Under the pieces are notes generated by a model. The model worked only from the letters and a program-made list of their open reading frames with translations. It was not told where the DNA came from and searched no databases. A program made the translations under genes and the position numbers. From positions 6,944,001-7,008,000 of the forward strand of contig NZ_CP016793.1 of NCBI RefSeq assembly GCF_001701025.1: 64,000 bases of DNA. Reading direction: 5' to 3'. Shown here piece by piece: positions 51,485 to 59,673 of this stretch; the first letter of the stretch is position 1, and the number at the start of each line of letters is the position of its first letter. This DNA comes from Lentzea guizhouensis. Lineage in GTDB: Bacteria > Actinomycetota > Actinomycetes > Mycobacteriales > Pseudonocardiaceae.

Positions 51485-52507
51485 ATGAAGAAGATCGGTT
51501 TTCTGTCGTTCGGGCACTGGTCGGACAGCCCGCACTCGCAGACCAGGTCCGCGTCGGACACGCTGCTGCAGTCGATCGACCTGGCCGTGGCCGCCGAGGA
51601 GCTGGGCGCGGACGGCGCCTACTTCCGCGTGCACCACTTCGCCCGGCAGCTCGCGTCGCCGTTCCCGCTGCTCGCGGCGATCGGCGCCAAGACGGAACGC
51701 ATCGAGATCGGCACCGGCGTGATCGACATGCGCTACGAGAACCCGATGTACATGGTCGAGGACGCGGGCGCCGCCGACCTGATCGCCGGCGGCAGGCTGC
51801 AGCTCGGCATCTCCAGGGGATCGCCCGAGCAGGTCGTCGACGGCTGGCGCTACTTCGGCTACCAGCCGGCCGAGGGTGAGACCGAGGCCGACATGGCCCG
51901 CAAGCACGCCGAGGTGTTCCTCAGGCTGCTGGAGGGCGAGGGGTTCGCGCGCCCGAACCCGCGCCCGATGTTCCCCAACCCGCCGGGCCTGCTCCGCCTC
52001 GAACCGCACTCGCCGGGCCTGCGCGACCGCATCTGGTGGGGCGCCGGCTCCAACGGCACCGCGGTCTGGGCGGCCGAGCAGGGCATGAATCTGATGAGCT
52101 CGACGCTGAAGTTCGACGAGGGCGGCGCGCCGTTCCACGTCCAGCAGGCCGACCAGATCCGCGCCTTCCGCAAGGCCTGGACCGAGGCCGGCTGGGACCG
52201 CGAACCGCGGGTCTCGGTGTCGCGCAGCATCTTCGCGCTCACCACGGACCTCGACCACGCCTACTTCGGCGACGACGGTCAGAGCTCCGACCAGGTCGGC
52301 TTCATCGACGGCCCGAACCGCGCGATCTTCGGCCGCTCCTACGCCGCCGAGCCCGACGTGCTCGTCGAGCAGCTGGCCGGCGACGAGGCGATCGCCGAGG
52401 CGGACACGTTGCTGCTGACCGTGCCGAACCAGCTGGGCGCGGACTACAGCGCGCACGTCGTGGAGAACATCCTGCGGCACGTGGCGCCGGCGCTGGGCTG
52501 GCGCTGA
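51485..52507 (+). CDS. LLM-class flavin-dependent oxidoreductase
   Basis: 340 residues of the luciferase-like (bacterial luciferase/F420) fold. Typical segments are LAVAAEELGADGAYFRVHHF, IGTGVIDMRYENPMYMVEDA, GRLQLGISRGSPEQV and IWWGAGSNGTAVWAAEQGMN. It could use FMNH2 or F420; the sequence does not decide. The ATG at 51485 opens MKKIGFLSFGHWSD. It stands alone between the intergenic region and a small CsbD gene. Substrate unknown. Confidence 0.9.
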   Translation: MKKIGFLSFGHWSDSPHSQTRSASDTLLQSIDLAVAAEELGADGAYFRVHHFARQLASPFPLLAAIGAKTERIEIGTGVIDMRYENPMYMVEDAGAADLIAGGRLQLGISRGSPEQVVDGWRYFGYQPAEGETEADMARKHAEVFLRLLEGEGFARPNPRPMFPNPPGLLRLEPHSPGLRDRIWWGAGSNGTAVWAAEQGMNLMSSTLKFDEGGAPFHVQQADQIRAFRKAWTEAGWDREPRVSVSRSIFALTTDLDHAYFGDDGQSSDQVGFIDGPNRAIFGRSYAAEPDVLVEQLAGDEAIAEADTLLLTVPNQLGADYSAHVVENILRHVAPALGWR

Positions 52508-52657
52508 CGGTCCCCGGCGGCACCGGCCGGGTCCCGCGAACGGCCGCCCGCAGATCGGCGGAAATCCTTCACGTTCGACGGTTGAGGCGCGCCGTTGCGG
52601 GCACCCCGGAGGCGAACGTCGCACCTGAGAGCCAGGTGCCGGTGACGGAAGGACGAC

Positions 52658-52834
52658 ATGGGCACCGACGACAAGATCGACGCCAAGGCCGACGAGCTCA
52701 AGGGCAAGGTCAAGGAAGGCGTCGGCGACGCGACCGACGACCAGGGGCTCGAGACCGAGGGCAAGGTCGACCAGGCCAAGGGCAACCTCAAGGAGTCGGC
52801 GGAGAAGGTCAAGGACGCCTTCAAGAAGGACTGA
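52658..52834 (+). CDS. CsbD-family general stress protein
   Basis: 58 residues, nearly all charged: DKIDAKADELKGKVKEGVGD, then ETEGKVDQAKGNLKES and VKDAFKKD. This is the CsbD pattern of small unfolded or helical proteins. CsbD of Bacillus is under sigma-B control. Upstream at about 52580-52605, GTTGAG followed by GGGCAC at 15-16 bp vaguely resembles actinobacterial stress-sigma promoters. A strong terminator follows. This is a plausible output gene for a general stress sigma factor, the kind of factor normally governed by stressosomes. Confidence 0.9.
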   Translation: MGTDDKIDAKADELKGKVKEGVGDATDDQGLETEGKVDQAKGNLKESAEKVKDAFKKD

Positions 52835-52847
52835 CCCGCTCTCCGTC

Positions 52848-52882
52848 GCCGGGCGCGCACCCACACCGGGTGCGCGCCCGGC
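52848..52882 (+). terminator. Strong terminator after csbD-like gene
   Basis: A perfect 15-bp stem, GCCGGGCGCGCACCC (52848-52862) with GGGTGCGCGCCCGGC (52868-52882), closes on a 5-nt loop and is followed by GGGCTTTC. It lies 13 bp after the stop codon. Confidence 0.92.
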
Positions 52883-53045
52883 GGGCTTTCCGTCCACTGT
52901 GAACTGATCATGCTGCCGGTGAGCCGGTGCGCTACAGTGCAGGTACAGGGCCGTTGATCGGCTCGCCCACTCGCTTCGTCACCTCCGCGGTCCGCACCGC
53001 ACGTCGACCGTGGTCCGGCAGCGACCTGAGGAAGACGGAGTCCGC

Positions 53046-53522
53046 ATGACGCAGACCAAGCACCCCGCTGACCGAACACCGTCCCGGCCCACCACCTCCG
53101 AGGGCACCCACCTGCTGGCCGAGGCCCTCGAGCGGTACGTGCGGACGGTCGCCGAGGCGCTCGGCGTGCCGCACCACGGCGTCAGCTGTGAGGTCACCGA
53201 CACGGCCACGGCCTACCTCGCGCTCGGCTGCCGCGCGGCGGCCCACCCCGGCCGGGACGTCATGCTCGTCTGGAGCGCGACGCACGGCTGGGCGGTGTCG
53301 ATCGAGACCCGCCCCGGCGAGCCGTTGATCGTGCTGGCCCAGCTGACCGGTGACGTCGTGCAGCCCCCGGAGGCGGTGGCCCGTCTCGTCGCGGACGCCA
53401 CGACCCGCCTCGACGTCCAGCCGGTCCCCGCGGTGACCGCGCGGCCCATGGGATGGTCCGACCTCGCCGAGTGCATGGACCGCTACGCGCCCGCGGCGGG
53501 AGCCGACGGCCGTTCAGACTGA
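53046..53522 (+). CDS. DUF6292-family protein
   Basis: 158 residues. LAEALERYVRTVAEALGVPH, VEVTDTATAYLAL-like sequence (VTDTATAYLALGCRAAAHPG), DVMLVWSATHGWAVSIETR and the C-terminal domain edge PEAVARLVADATTRLD follow the pattern of actinobacterial DUF6292 proteins. The function is unknown; the family is common near regulators in Pseudonocardiaceae and Streptomyces. The ATG at 53046 has GGAG upstream. The last 40 bp overlap the convergent monooxygenase gene. Confidence 0.75.
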   Translation: MTQTKHPADRTPSRPTTSEGTHLLAEALERYVRTVAEALGVPHHGVSCEVTDTATAYLALGCRAAAHPGRDVMLVWSATHGWAVSIETRPGEPLIVLAQLTGDVVQPPEAVARLVADATTRLDVQPVPAVTARPMGWSDLAECMDRYAPAAGADGRSD

Positions 53523-54997
53523 AGAGCACCTCGCTCGGCCGTGGCGCTGCGCGACGACGTGAAGTGCAGGTGCTCGTCGGCGACCTCGCCCGTCCGCAGC
53601 AGTCCCAGGTCCTCGGCGTACGACATCGACATCAGCCACGGCACCGCCGGCCCCTGCTTCGGCAGGTCCGCCAGCGACCGCTGGACGTAGCCCGCGCCGA
53701 AGTCGAGCAACGGCCGGGTGGGCATGTCCGGGTCGGCCACGGCCCACGCGGTGTCGGTGCCGGTGGCGTCCATGTGCGCGAGCAGTCGGCAGAAGTACTC
53801 GCAGAGCAGGCCGATCTTCAGCGTCCACGACGAGTTCGTGTAACCGATCGCGAGCGCGAAGTTCGGCACCCCGCTGAGCATCATGCCCCGGTAAACCACC
53901 GTGTCCGGGATGGACACCGGGCGGCCGTCGACCGCCAACGCGATCGCGCCGGCGACCTGGAGGTTGAGACCGGTGGCGGTGACGATGACGTCGGCGGGCA
54001 CCACCTCGCCCGCCGTCGTCTCGACGCCCTCGGGGGTGAACCGGGTGATCCGCGACGTCACCACGGACGCCTTGCCGGCGCGGATCGACCGGAACAGGTC
54101 ACCGTCCGGGACGACGCACATGCGCTGGTCCCACGGGTTGTAGGGCGGGTTGAAGTGCTCGTCGACCGGAAAGCCCTCCGGCAGCGCCTTCCGGTTCGCC
54201 CAGCGGATGAGCTTGCGGGCGGCCTGCGGGAAACGGCGGCAGAACCGCCAGATCAGCCGTTGCTGGCCGATGTTCTTGCGGCGGGTCAACGCATACGCGC
54301 GTTCTTCCGGCAGGAGCTTCCTGAGCAGGTTCGCCAGGCCGTCCTTGCTCGGCAACGGCAGCACGTACGTCGGGGTGCGCTGCAGCATCGTCACGTGGGC
54401 GGCGGACTTCGCCAGCGCGGGCACCAGCGTCACGGCCGTGGCGCCGCTGCCGATCACGACCACCCGCTTGCCGGTCGCGTCGAAGTCCTCCGGCCAGTGC
54501 TGCGGGTGCAGGACCTCGCCGGCGAAGTCGTCGCGGCCCTCGAAGTGCGGCGTGTAGCCCTCGTCGTAGCGGTAGTACCCGGAGGCGCAGAAGATCCAGT
54601 TCGCCGTGATCGTGACGGTCTCGTCGCCCCGGTCCACCTCGACCTGCCAGTGCCCGTCGGCGGACGACCAGTTGGCGCGCACGACCCGGTGGTGGAACCG
54701 GATGTGCCGCTCCAGGCCGTTCTCGGTGACGGTGCCGCGCAGGTAGGACAGGATCCGGTCGGCGCTCGCGATCGACTCCTCCTCCCGCCACGGCTTGAAC
54801 TCGTAGCCGAACGTGTGCAGGTCCGAGTCCGACCGGATGCCGGGGTAGCGGAAGAGGTCCCACGTGCCACCCGTCGCGCCGCGGGCCTCGAGGACCGCGA
54901 ACGTCTTCTTCGGGTGCCGGACGCGCAGGTAGCGGGCGGCGCCGATGCCGGAGATGCCGGCTCCGACGATCAGGACGTCGAGGTGCTCTGCGGTCAT
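53483..54997 (-). CDS. Flavin-containing monooxygenase (Baeyer-Villiger type)
   Basis: 504 residues. FAD-binding VLIVGAGISGIGAARYLRVR at the N terminus, TGGTWDLFRYPGIRSDSDLH, the Baeyer-Villiger fingerprint FAGEVLHPQHWPED (F-x-G-x3-H-x3-W-P) and the second dinucleotide fold RVVVIGSGATAVTLVPALA are all present. It uses NADPH and O2 to oxidise ketones or heteroatoms. The ATG at 54997 follows GAGGGAG. It is divergent from a PucR-type regulator, which may control it. Substrate unknown. Confidence 0.92.
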   Translation of the reverse strand: MTAEHLDVLIVGAGISGIGAARYLRVRHPKKTFAVLEARGATGGTWDLFRYPGIRSDSDLHTFGYEFKPWREEESIASADRILSYLRGTVTENGLERHIRFHHRVVRANWSSADGHWQVEVDRGDETVTITANWIFCASGYYRYDEGYTPHFEGRDDFAGEVLHPQHWPEDFDATGKRVVVIGSGATAVTLVPALAKSAAHVTMLQRTPTYVLPLPSKDGLANLLRKLLPEERAYALTRRKNIGQQRLIWRFCRRFPQAARKLIRWANRKALPEGFPVDEHFNPPYNPWDQRMCVVPDGDLFRSIRAGKASVVTSRITRFTPEGVETTAGEVVPADVIVTATGLNLQVAGAIALAVDGRPVSIPDTVVYRGMMLSGVPNFALAIGYTNSSWTLKIGLLCEYFCRLLAHMDATGTDTAWAVADPDMPTRPLLDFGAGYVQRSLADLPKQGPAVPWLMSMSYAEDLGLLRTGEVADEHLHFTSSRSATAERGALQSERPSAPAAGA

Positions 54998-55095
54998 GGG
55001 GCTGCTCCCTCGGTCGGCTGAGGTCCACCTTGCCGAGTCCCAGCTGTCCCGCACAGGCACAATCTGCCACTCTTCACCCGGTCCGGTGGTGCAGA

Positions 55096-56301
55096 ATGTT
55101 CACCATGTGGCCGCTTCCCACGCCTGCGGTGCGCGATCTCCTGCGCCGGGGCGCCGAGGTGGCGCTGAACCCGCGGCCGAACTGGCTGCACGACCTGCAC
55201 GCGGCGGTGTTCGCGGGCGACCGGATGCGCGTGCTGGCCGAGGACCCGGTGCTGTCCGAGGCGTTGCGCCACAACACCGTGTCGAACCTGGTCCACTGGG
55301 CGGCGGCCAACGTGCAGGACCCCGGCCACCGGGTGGCGCCGAACGTCGGCCCTCAGACCCTGGAGCTCGCCCGCGACCTGGCCCGCCGCGGCCTTGACGA
55401 ACGCGTGCTCGACTCCTACCGCACCGGCCAGAGCGCGGCGTGGCGGCGGTGGATGGAGATCTGCTTCGACCTGACCTCCGACCCGGCGCAGCTGCGCGAG
55501 CTGCTGGACTTCTCGTCGCTGTCCATCTCCACGTTCCTCGACGACACCATCGCCGGGCTGACCGCGCGCATCGAGGCCGAACGCCAGGAGCTCGACCAGG
55601 GCAGCCACGCCGACCGCCGCGCCGTGGTCGGCCTGCTGCTGGAGGGCGCCCCGATCCACCGCCGCCACGCCGAGGAGCGCCTGGGCTACGGCCTGACCGG
55701 CGCCCACACCGCCGCGATCGTCTGGTCCACCACCGGCGCCGCGCTGGAAGGCGCCGCCGAGACGCTCACGAAGATCACCGGCGCCGCCCGCCGCCTGACC
55801 GTCATCCCCGGCGCGTCGGTGCTGTGGGTGTGGCTGCCGGTGGCCGGCGTGCCCCGCGACCTGGAGACCGCGCTGCACGAGCACCCCGGCGTGCGGGTCG
55901 CGGTCGGCCGCGCGGGCCGCGACCTGGAGGGGTTCCGCCGCAGCCACCTCGACGCCGTGGCGACCCAGCGGATGCTGACCAGGCTGACCTCACCGCGCCA
56001 GGTCGCGCGCTACCAGGACGTGCACCTCGTCGTGCTGCTCAGCGCGGACCCGGCCCAGGCCGACGAGTTCGTGGCGGACACGCTCGGCGACCTGCGCGCC
56101 GCCGACCAGGACGTGCTCGACACCCTGCACACCTACGTGGCCGAGCAGTGCAACACCTCCCGCACGGCCGAACGCCTTTACACGCACCGGAACACGGTGA
56201 TCAGGCGGCTGGCACGGGCGGACGAGCTGTTGCCGCGGCCGTTGGCGGAGAACGTGGCCGGAGTGGCGGCCGCGCTGGAACTGTTGAGGTGGCGCGGCTG
56301 A
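55096..56301 (+). CDS. PucR/CdaR-type regulator
   Basis: 401 residues. The N-terminal RsbRD-like helical region (about 1-150) resembles other PucR regulators; the central GGDEF-like degenerate part (about 170-290) precedes the C-terminal PucR helix-turn-helix: LDTLHTYVAEQCNTSRTAER, LYTHRNTVIRRLARADELL. The ATG at 55096 opens MFTMWPLP; a second ATG nine bases on is possible. It is divergent from the Baeyer-Villiger-like monooxygenase and precedes the small peptide gene. Confidence 0.88.
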   Translation: MFTMWPLPTPAVRDLLRRGAEVALNPRPNWLHDLHAAVFAGDRMRVLAEDPVLSEALRHNTVSNLVHWAAANVQDPGHRVAPNVGPQTLELARDLARRGLDERVLDSYRTGQSAAWRRWMEICFDLTSDPAQLRELLDFSSLSISTFLDDTIAGLTARIEAERQELDQGSHADRRAVVGLLLEGAPIHRRHAEERLGYGLTGAHTAAIVWSTTGAALEGAAETLTKITGAARRLTVIPGASVLWVWLPVAGVPRDLETALHEHPGVRVAVGRAGRDLEGFRRSHLDAVATQRMLTRLTSPRQVARYQDVHLVVLLSADPAQADEFVADTLGDLRAADQDVLDTLHTYVAEQCNTSRTAERLYTHRNTVIRRLARADELLPRPLAENVAGVAAALELLRWRG

Positions 56302-56480
56302 ACGGCTCTGGGTCCCGCGCCACCGCGACGGCCACCGCGACGGCCGCCGGGAAAACATCCATCCACTATGGACGGAATTCGTGATCTCGAAGTGGTTTCC
56401 GGCAGTGCCGCCAAGGGAAAGTACAGGCACCACCACGGTTCGCCGTGAGCACGTACCGAACGCGGAAAGAGTCGCCACAG

Positions 56481-56639
56481 ATGAACCAGAAGATCGACGC
56501 ACCCGTTGCCGCCCGTCCGGTCGAGGCGCTGTTCAGCCACCCGGACGTGCACCAGGCCGGCGCGGGCCCGGTGCCCGCCCAGGGCACCTACACCGAACTG
56601 TTCCGCGAGCCCGCCGCGGCCGCCGTGAACGCCGGCTGA
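56481..56639 (+). CDS. 52-residue peptide, function unknown
   Basis: The peptide MNQKIDAPVAARPVEALFSH... continues PDVHQAGAGPVPAQGTYTEL and ends FREPAAAAVNAG. Codons have strongly GC-rich third positions, which supports real translation. GGAAAGAG lies about ten bases before the ATG; a GTG at 56445 would add 12 residues without a ribosome-binding site. There are no cysteines and no membrane segment. AGP followed by a GxYxE pattern recalls some small actinobacterial peptides of unknown use, including putative RiPP leaders, but no modifying enzyme is near. A short inverted repeat, TCCAT-N5-ATGGA (56358-56372), lies upstream. Confidence 0.6.
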   Translation: MNQKIDAPVAARPVEALFSHPDVHQAGAGPVPAQGTYTELFREPAAAAVNAG

Positions 56640-56757
56640 ACTCCTCCCGAAGCCGCCGACGCCGATCGGCGCGTATTGGCCGCGTGCGTGACCTGCGGGC
56701 ATTACGGTGTTGATCGGCAGAACGGCGAGTGTGGTGTGTGAGGAGCAGGGGCGGGAC

Positions 56758-57150
56758 ATGACCTCGTGGATCGATGTCGTCAACTACGTCCGGCTGCGGC
56801 ACGAGGTGCTGGAGGAACGCGACGACTGGCTGCGCTTCCGCCTCGACACCGGTGACGGCCGCACCCAGCAGGTCTCGGTGCACCACCTGCCGGACGTGGA
56901 CGGCGTGGCGTGGCTCGACATCTCCTCGGCGGTCGGCCGCGCCGAGGAGATCGACCTGCGCCGCCTGCTCGAACTGGCCGGTGCGTCGACGATCGGCGGA
57001 GCGGCCGTGGTCGACGGGCTGGCGCTGCTCAAGCACACGGTGCCGCTGGAGGACCTGAGCGTGCGGGAGGAGTTCGAACGCCCGCTGACGCTCCTGGTGG
57101 CCGGGGCGGACGCGTTCGAGCGGGAGCTGACGAGCGGCGACCACTACTGA
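56758..57150 (+). CDS. Conserved hypothetical protein, 130 residues
   Basis: The ATG at 56758 has AGGAGCAGGGG upstream. The product begins MTSWIDVVNYVRLRHEVLEE and contains RTQQVSVHHLPDVDGVAWLD and EEIDLRRLLELAGASTIGGA; the pattern of two beta-rich segments and a helix resembles YbjN/type III chaperone-like folds, but I cannot assign a family with confidence. Acidic overall, no membrane helix. It lies 118 bp after the small peptide gene and its last 7 bp overlap the convergent amidohydrolase gene. Confidence 0.6.
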   Translation: MTSWIDVVNYVRLRHEVLEERDDWLRFRLDTGDGRTQQVSVHHLPDVDGVAWLDISSAVGRAEEIDLRRLLELAGASTIGGAAVVDGLALLKHTVPLEDLSVREEFERPLTLLVAGADAFERELTSGDHY

Positions 57151-58241
57151 CCCGGGTCGACCCGCACACCGCGTTTCCACACGCCGGTGATGTCGCGGGA
57201 GGCCGTGATGTCCCGGCTCGGGTCGCGGGCGACGAGCAGCAGGTCCGCCCGCTTGCCCGGTGCGATGACACCGCGGTCGTCGAGCCCGAACACCGCCGCC
57301 GCACGGGACGTCGCGGCGGCGAGCGCGTCGGCCGGGCTCATCCCGCACTCCACCAGCAGGGCGAGCTCCTCGTGCACGGCGCGGCCGTGCGGGACCCGGG
57401 CGGGGGAGGAGTGGGCGGCGTTCGCGTCCGTGCCGAGCACGATCGGCACACCGGCGGAGTGCAGCGCCGCGGTCGAGGCGGTCGACTGGCCGAAGTGGAG
57501 CGACCTCGGCGTGAACCGGAGGCCCTCCAGGATCGTGCGCATCATGACCAGCGTGGGCGAGACGGCGGTGCCGGCGGCGGCGATGCGGGCGGCCAGGTCG
57601 GCGGGCAGTGCGGCGCTGATCGGGGTGTGGGTGATGACGTCGGCGCCCGCGTCGAGCGCGGTGGTGTAGGCGCGCGGTGAGGCGGCGTGGACGACCACCT
57701 TCTTGCCGGCGCGGTGGGCCTCGGCCACGATGGCGGCCACGGTCTCCGTGCTCAACGGTCTGGGCTGCCAGGGGAAGAGCTTCTCCTCGACGACGACCTT
57801 GATGTGGTCGGGGTCCTGCAGCAGTCGTTCGGCGACCCAGCGGGCGGCGTCGGCGGGGCCGCGCACCGCCGTGGACGCCGGGAAACCCATCTTGCGCACG
57901 GCCGTGCCGCGCACCGCGCACGCCGGGTACGACACCCCGCGGACGTCGGCGCGGTCGTCGGACTCGTTGTCCCGCAACGCACGCACATCATCCCAGTGCT
58001 TCGCGCCCATGTCGAGCATGGTCGTGACGCCCCAGCGCAGCCCGGCGGCGAGCTCGTCGGCGTGACCGATGTGGACGTGGGTGTCGATCAGGCCGGGCAG
58101 CAGGTAGCCGCCCCGCCCGTCGACCTCCTCGCCGCCGGTGCCTTCGGTGATCATTCCGTTCTCGACACCCACGGACGAGAGAGGGCCGAAGGTGTGCGCT
58201 GCGGTGAACGGGTGCACGTTGGTGATGGTGAACCGGGTCAT
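57144..58241 (-). CDS. Amidohydrolase-family metal-dependent hydrolase
   Basis: 365 residues. YLLPGLIDTHVHIGHADELA contains the HxH metal ligands, VVVHAASPRAY and DVITHTPISA supply further histidines, and PIVLGTDANAAHSSPARVPH the conserved Asp. The C-terminal ADLLLVARDPSRDI is typical of imidazolonepropionase/prolidase-like amidohydrolases. Its ATG lies one base after the stop of the MarR gene, so the two are co-transcribed. The substrate is unknown; it likely hydrolyses a cyclic amide or peptide-like compound. Confidence 0.88.
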   Translation of the reverse strand: MTRFTITNVHPFTAAHTFGPLSSVGVENGMITEGTGGEEVDGRGGYLLPGLIDTHVHIGHADELAAGLRWGVTTMLDMGAKHWDDVRALRDNESDDRADVRGVSYPACAVRGTAVRKMGFPASTAVRGPADAARWVAERLLQDPDHIKVVVEEKLFPWQPRPLSTETVAAIVAEAHRAGKKVVVHAASPRAYTTALDAGADVITHTPISAALPADLAARIAAAGTAVSPTLVMMRTILEGLRFTPRSLHFGQSTASTAALHSAGVPIVLGTDANAAHSSPARVPHGRAVHEELALLVECGMSPADALAAATSRAAAVFGLDDRGVIAPGKRADLLLVARDPSRDITASRDITGVWKRGVRVDPGQ

Positions 58242-58242
58242 G

Positions 58243-58746
58243 TCACGCCTCCGCCGACGGGTCGATCGTGCCGAGCACGGACCGGAGCGCCTCCACGGCG
58301 GCGGTGAGCTCCGCGCGGCCCACCAGCTCGTGCTGGGCGGCGACGACCTCGCGGACCACCCGCTCAGCCGTCGCCCCACCCTCCGGCGTCAGCGCGACCC
58401 GCCTGCTGCGCCCGTCCGTCGCGTCCGAGGTCTGCGCGGTGAGACCACGGCGTTCCAGCGAGCGCAGCACGTTGCTCAGCCCGCCGGTGGTGAGCAGCAG
58501 CCTCGACGACAGCTCCGACGGCTTGAGGTGCGGTTCGCCCGCTGTCAGGAGCGTGCCGAGGACGTCGTACTCGGCCCGGCTCAGGCCGGACCTCGCCAGC
58601 ACCGCGACCGTGACCCGGTCGGTGAGCGCGTGCATCCGCGCCACGCGTTTCGTGAACTCGATCGTCTGCGTCGGCAGCTCGGGTGCGTGGCGTTCCCACC
58701 ACGCCACCACCCCGCCCACCAGGTCGTCCCGCACCCGCGCCTCCAT
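58243..58746 (-). CDS. MarR-family regulator
   Basis: 167 residues with the MarR winged helix: LARSGLSRAEYDVLGTLLTA, SELSSRLLLTTGGLSNVLRS, LERRGLTAQTSDATDGRSRR. The ATG at 58746 is preferred; a GTG at 58770 would start inside the operator. A palindrome immediately upstream (58751-58774) suggests autoregulation. The next gene, one base downstream, is the amidohydrolase, and the SDR gene lies upstream on the same strand. Confidence 0.88.
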   Translation of the reverse strand: MEARVRDDLVGGVVAWWERHAPELPTQTIEFTKRVARMHALTDRVTVAVLARSGLSRAEYDVLGTLLTAGEPHLKPSELSSRLLLTTGGLSNVLRSLERRGLTAQTSDATDGRSRRVALTPEGGATAERVVREVVAAQHELVGRAELTAAVEALRSVLGTIDPSAEA

Positions 58747-58750
58747 CTGC

Positions 58751-58774
58751 CTTTGTGCATAGCTTTTCACAAAG
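58751..58774. promoter_or_regulatory. Candidate MarR operator
   Basis: CTTTGTG (58751-58757) and CACAAAG (58768-58774) form a perfect inverted repeat with a 10-bp spacer, directly before the MarR start and after the SDR stop. The region is AT-rich compared with its surroundings. Confidence 0.7.
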
Positions 58775-58787
58775 GTAGATTTGGTGG

Positions 58788-59579
58788 CTAGGCGGTCTTC
58801 ATCTGGCCGGCGTGCACGGTCCAGTTCGACCCGATCGCGCTCGGCATCGCCGGGGACGCCAGCAGCACGACCGCGCGGGCGATCTCGCTCGGGTCGATCA
58901 GGTCGCCGGTGAGCAGGCCGAACTGCTCCGGCAGGCCCGCCAGCAGCGCGGAGTGGTCCACGCCGAGGTTCGCCGCGATGCTCGCCGCCAGGCCGTCGGG
59001 GCCCACCAGCAGGTCGGTGCGCGTCGCGCCGGGGGTGACCGCGTTGATCCGCACGCCCGCCCGGCCCGTCGCCTCGGCGAGACCGCGCGTGAACGCGTTG
59101 AGCGCGGCCTTGGCGGCGGCGTAGGGCAGTGGTGCGGTGTGCGGGTCGCGGGCGCTGCTGGAGCTGATGTTCACCACCGAGCCGCGTGCTTTCGTGAGCG
59201 CCGGCAACGCTGCCCGTGTGGTGCGCACAGCCGCGTTGAGGTTCAACGCGAACACGGACGCCCACGTGTCGTCGTCGCCGCTGAACGGGTCCTCGAACAT
59301 CCCTTCCGGACGTTCGTCGCCGCCTCCGGCGTTGTTGACCAGGACGTCGAGCCGGTCGTCCTGCCCGAGCACGGTCTCCACCAGTCGCGCCGGACCGTCC
59401 ACCGTGGACAAGTCGGCCGGGACGAACACGGCGTCCGTCACGGCGAGTTCGGGGGTGCTGCGGCGCGCGGTCGCGACGACGGACGCCCCTTCGGCGATGA
59501 ACGCCTTGACGACGGCGAGTCCGATGCCCTTGCTCGCGCCGGTGACGAGCACGCGCTTGCCTTCGAGCTGCAGGTCCAT
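58788..59579 (-). CDS. SDR-family oxidoreductase
   Basis: 263 residues of a classical SDR: VLVTGASKGIGLAVVKAFIA, LDVLVNNAGGGDERP, VVNISSSSARDPHTAP (catalytic Ser) and PYAAAKAALNAFT (YxxxK), ending SAIGSNWTVHAGQ. The ATG at 59579 follows GAGAGG. It is divergent from a TetR gene, with a nested palindrome between them, so repression by that TetR is likely. Confidence 0.9.
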   Translation of the reverse strand: MDLQLEGKRVLVTGASKGIGLAVVKAFIAEGASVVATARRSTPELAVTDAVFVPADLSTVDGPARLVETVLGQDDRLDVLVNNAGGGDERPEGMFEDPFSGDDDTWASVFALNLNAAVRTTRAALPALTKARGSVVNISSSSARDPHTAPLPYAAAKAALNAFTRGLAEATGRAGVRINAVTPGATRTDLLVGPDGLAASIAANLGVDHSALLAGLPEQFGLLTGDLIDPSEIARAVVLLASPAMPSAIGSNWTVHAGQMKTA

Positions 59580-59617
59580 GACGAGGTTCCTCTCAGGGGT
59601 GGTCCTTCGCTTTAAGT

Positions 59618-59665
59618 GATACACATCTGTCACAGTTAACGCAACAAGTGTGACAGTGCAGTATC
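59618..59665. promoter_or_regulatory. Nested 48-bp palindrome, SDR/TetR divergent promoter
   Basis: Two pairs of arms are arranged symmetrically: GATAC (59618-59622) with GTATC (59661-59665), and CTGTCACA (59627-59634) with TGTGACAG (59649-59656), each four bases apart from its neighbour, around a 14-bp centre containing GTTAAC. The symmetry covers almost the whole gap. Confidence 0.82.
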
Positions 59666-59673
59666 GTTTAGGC

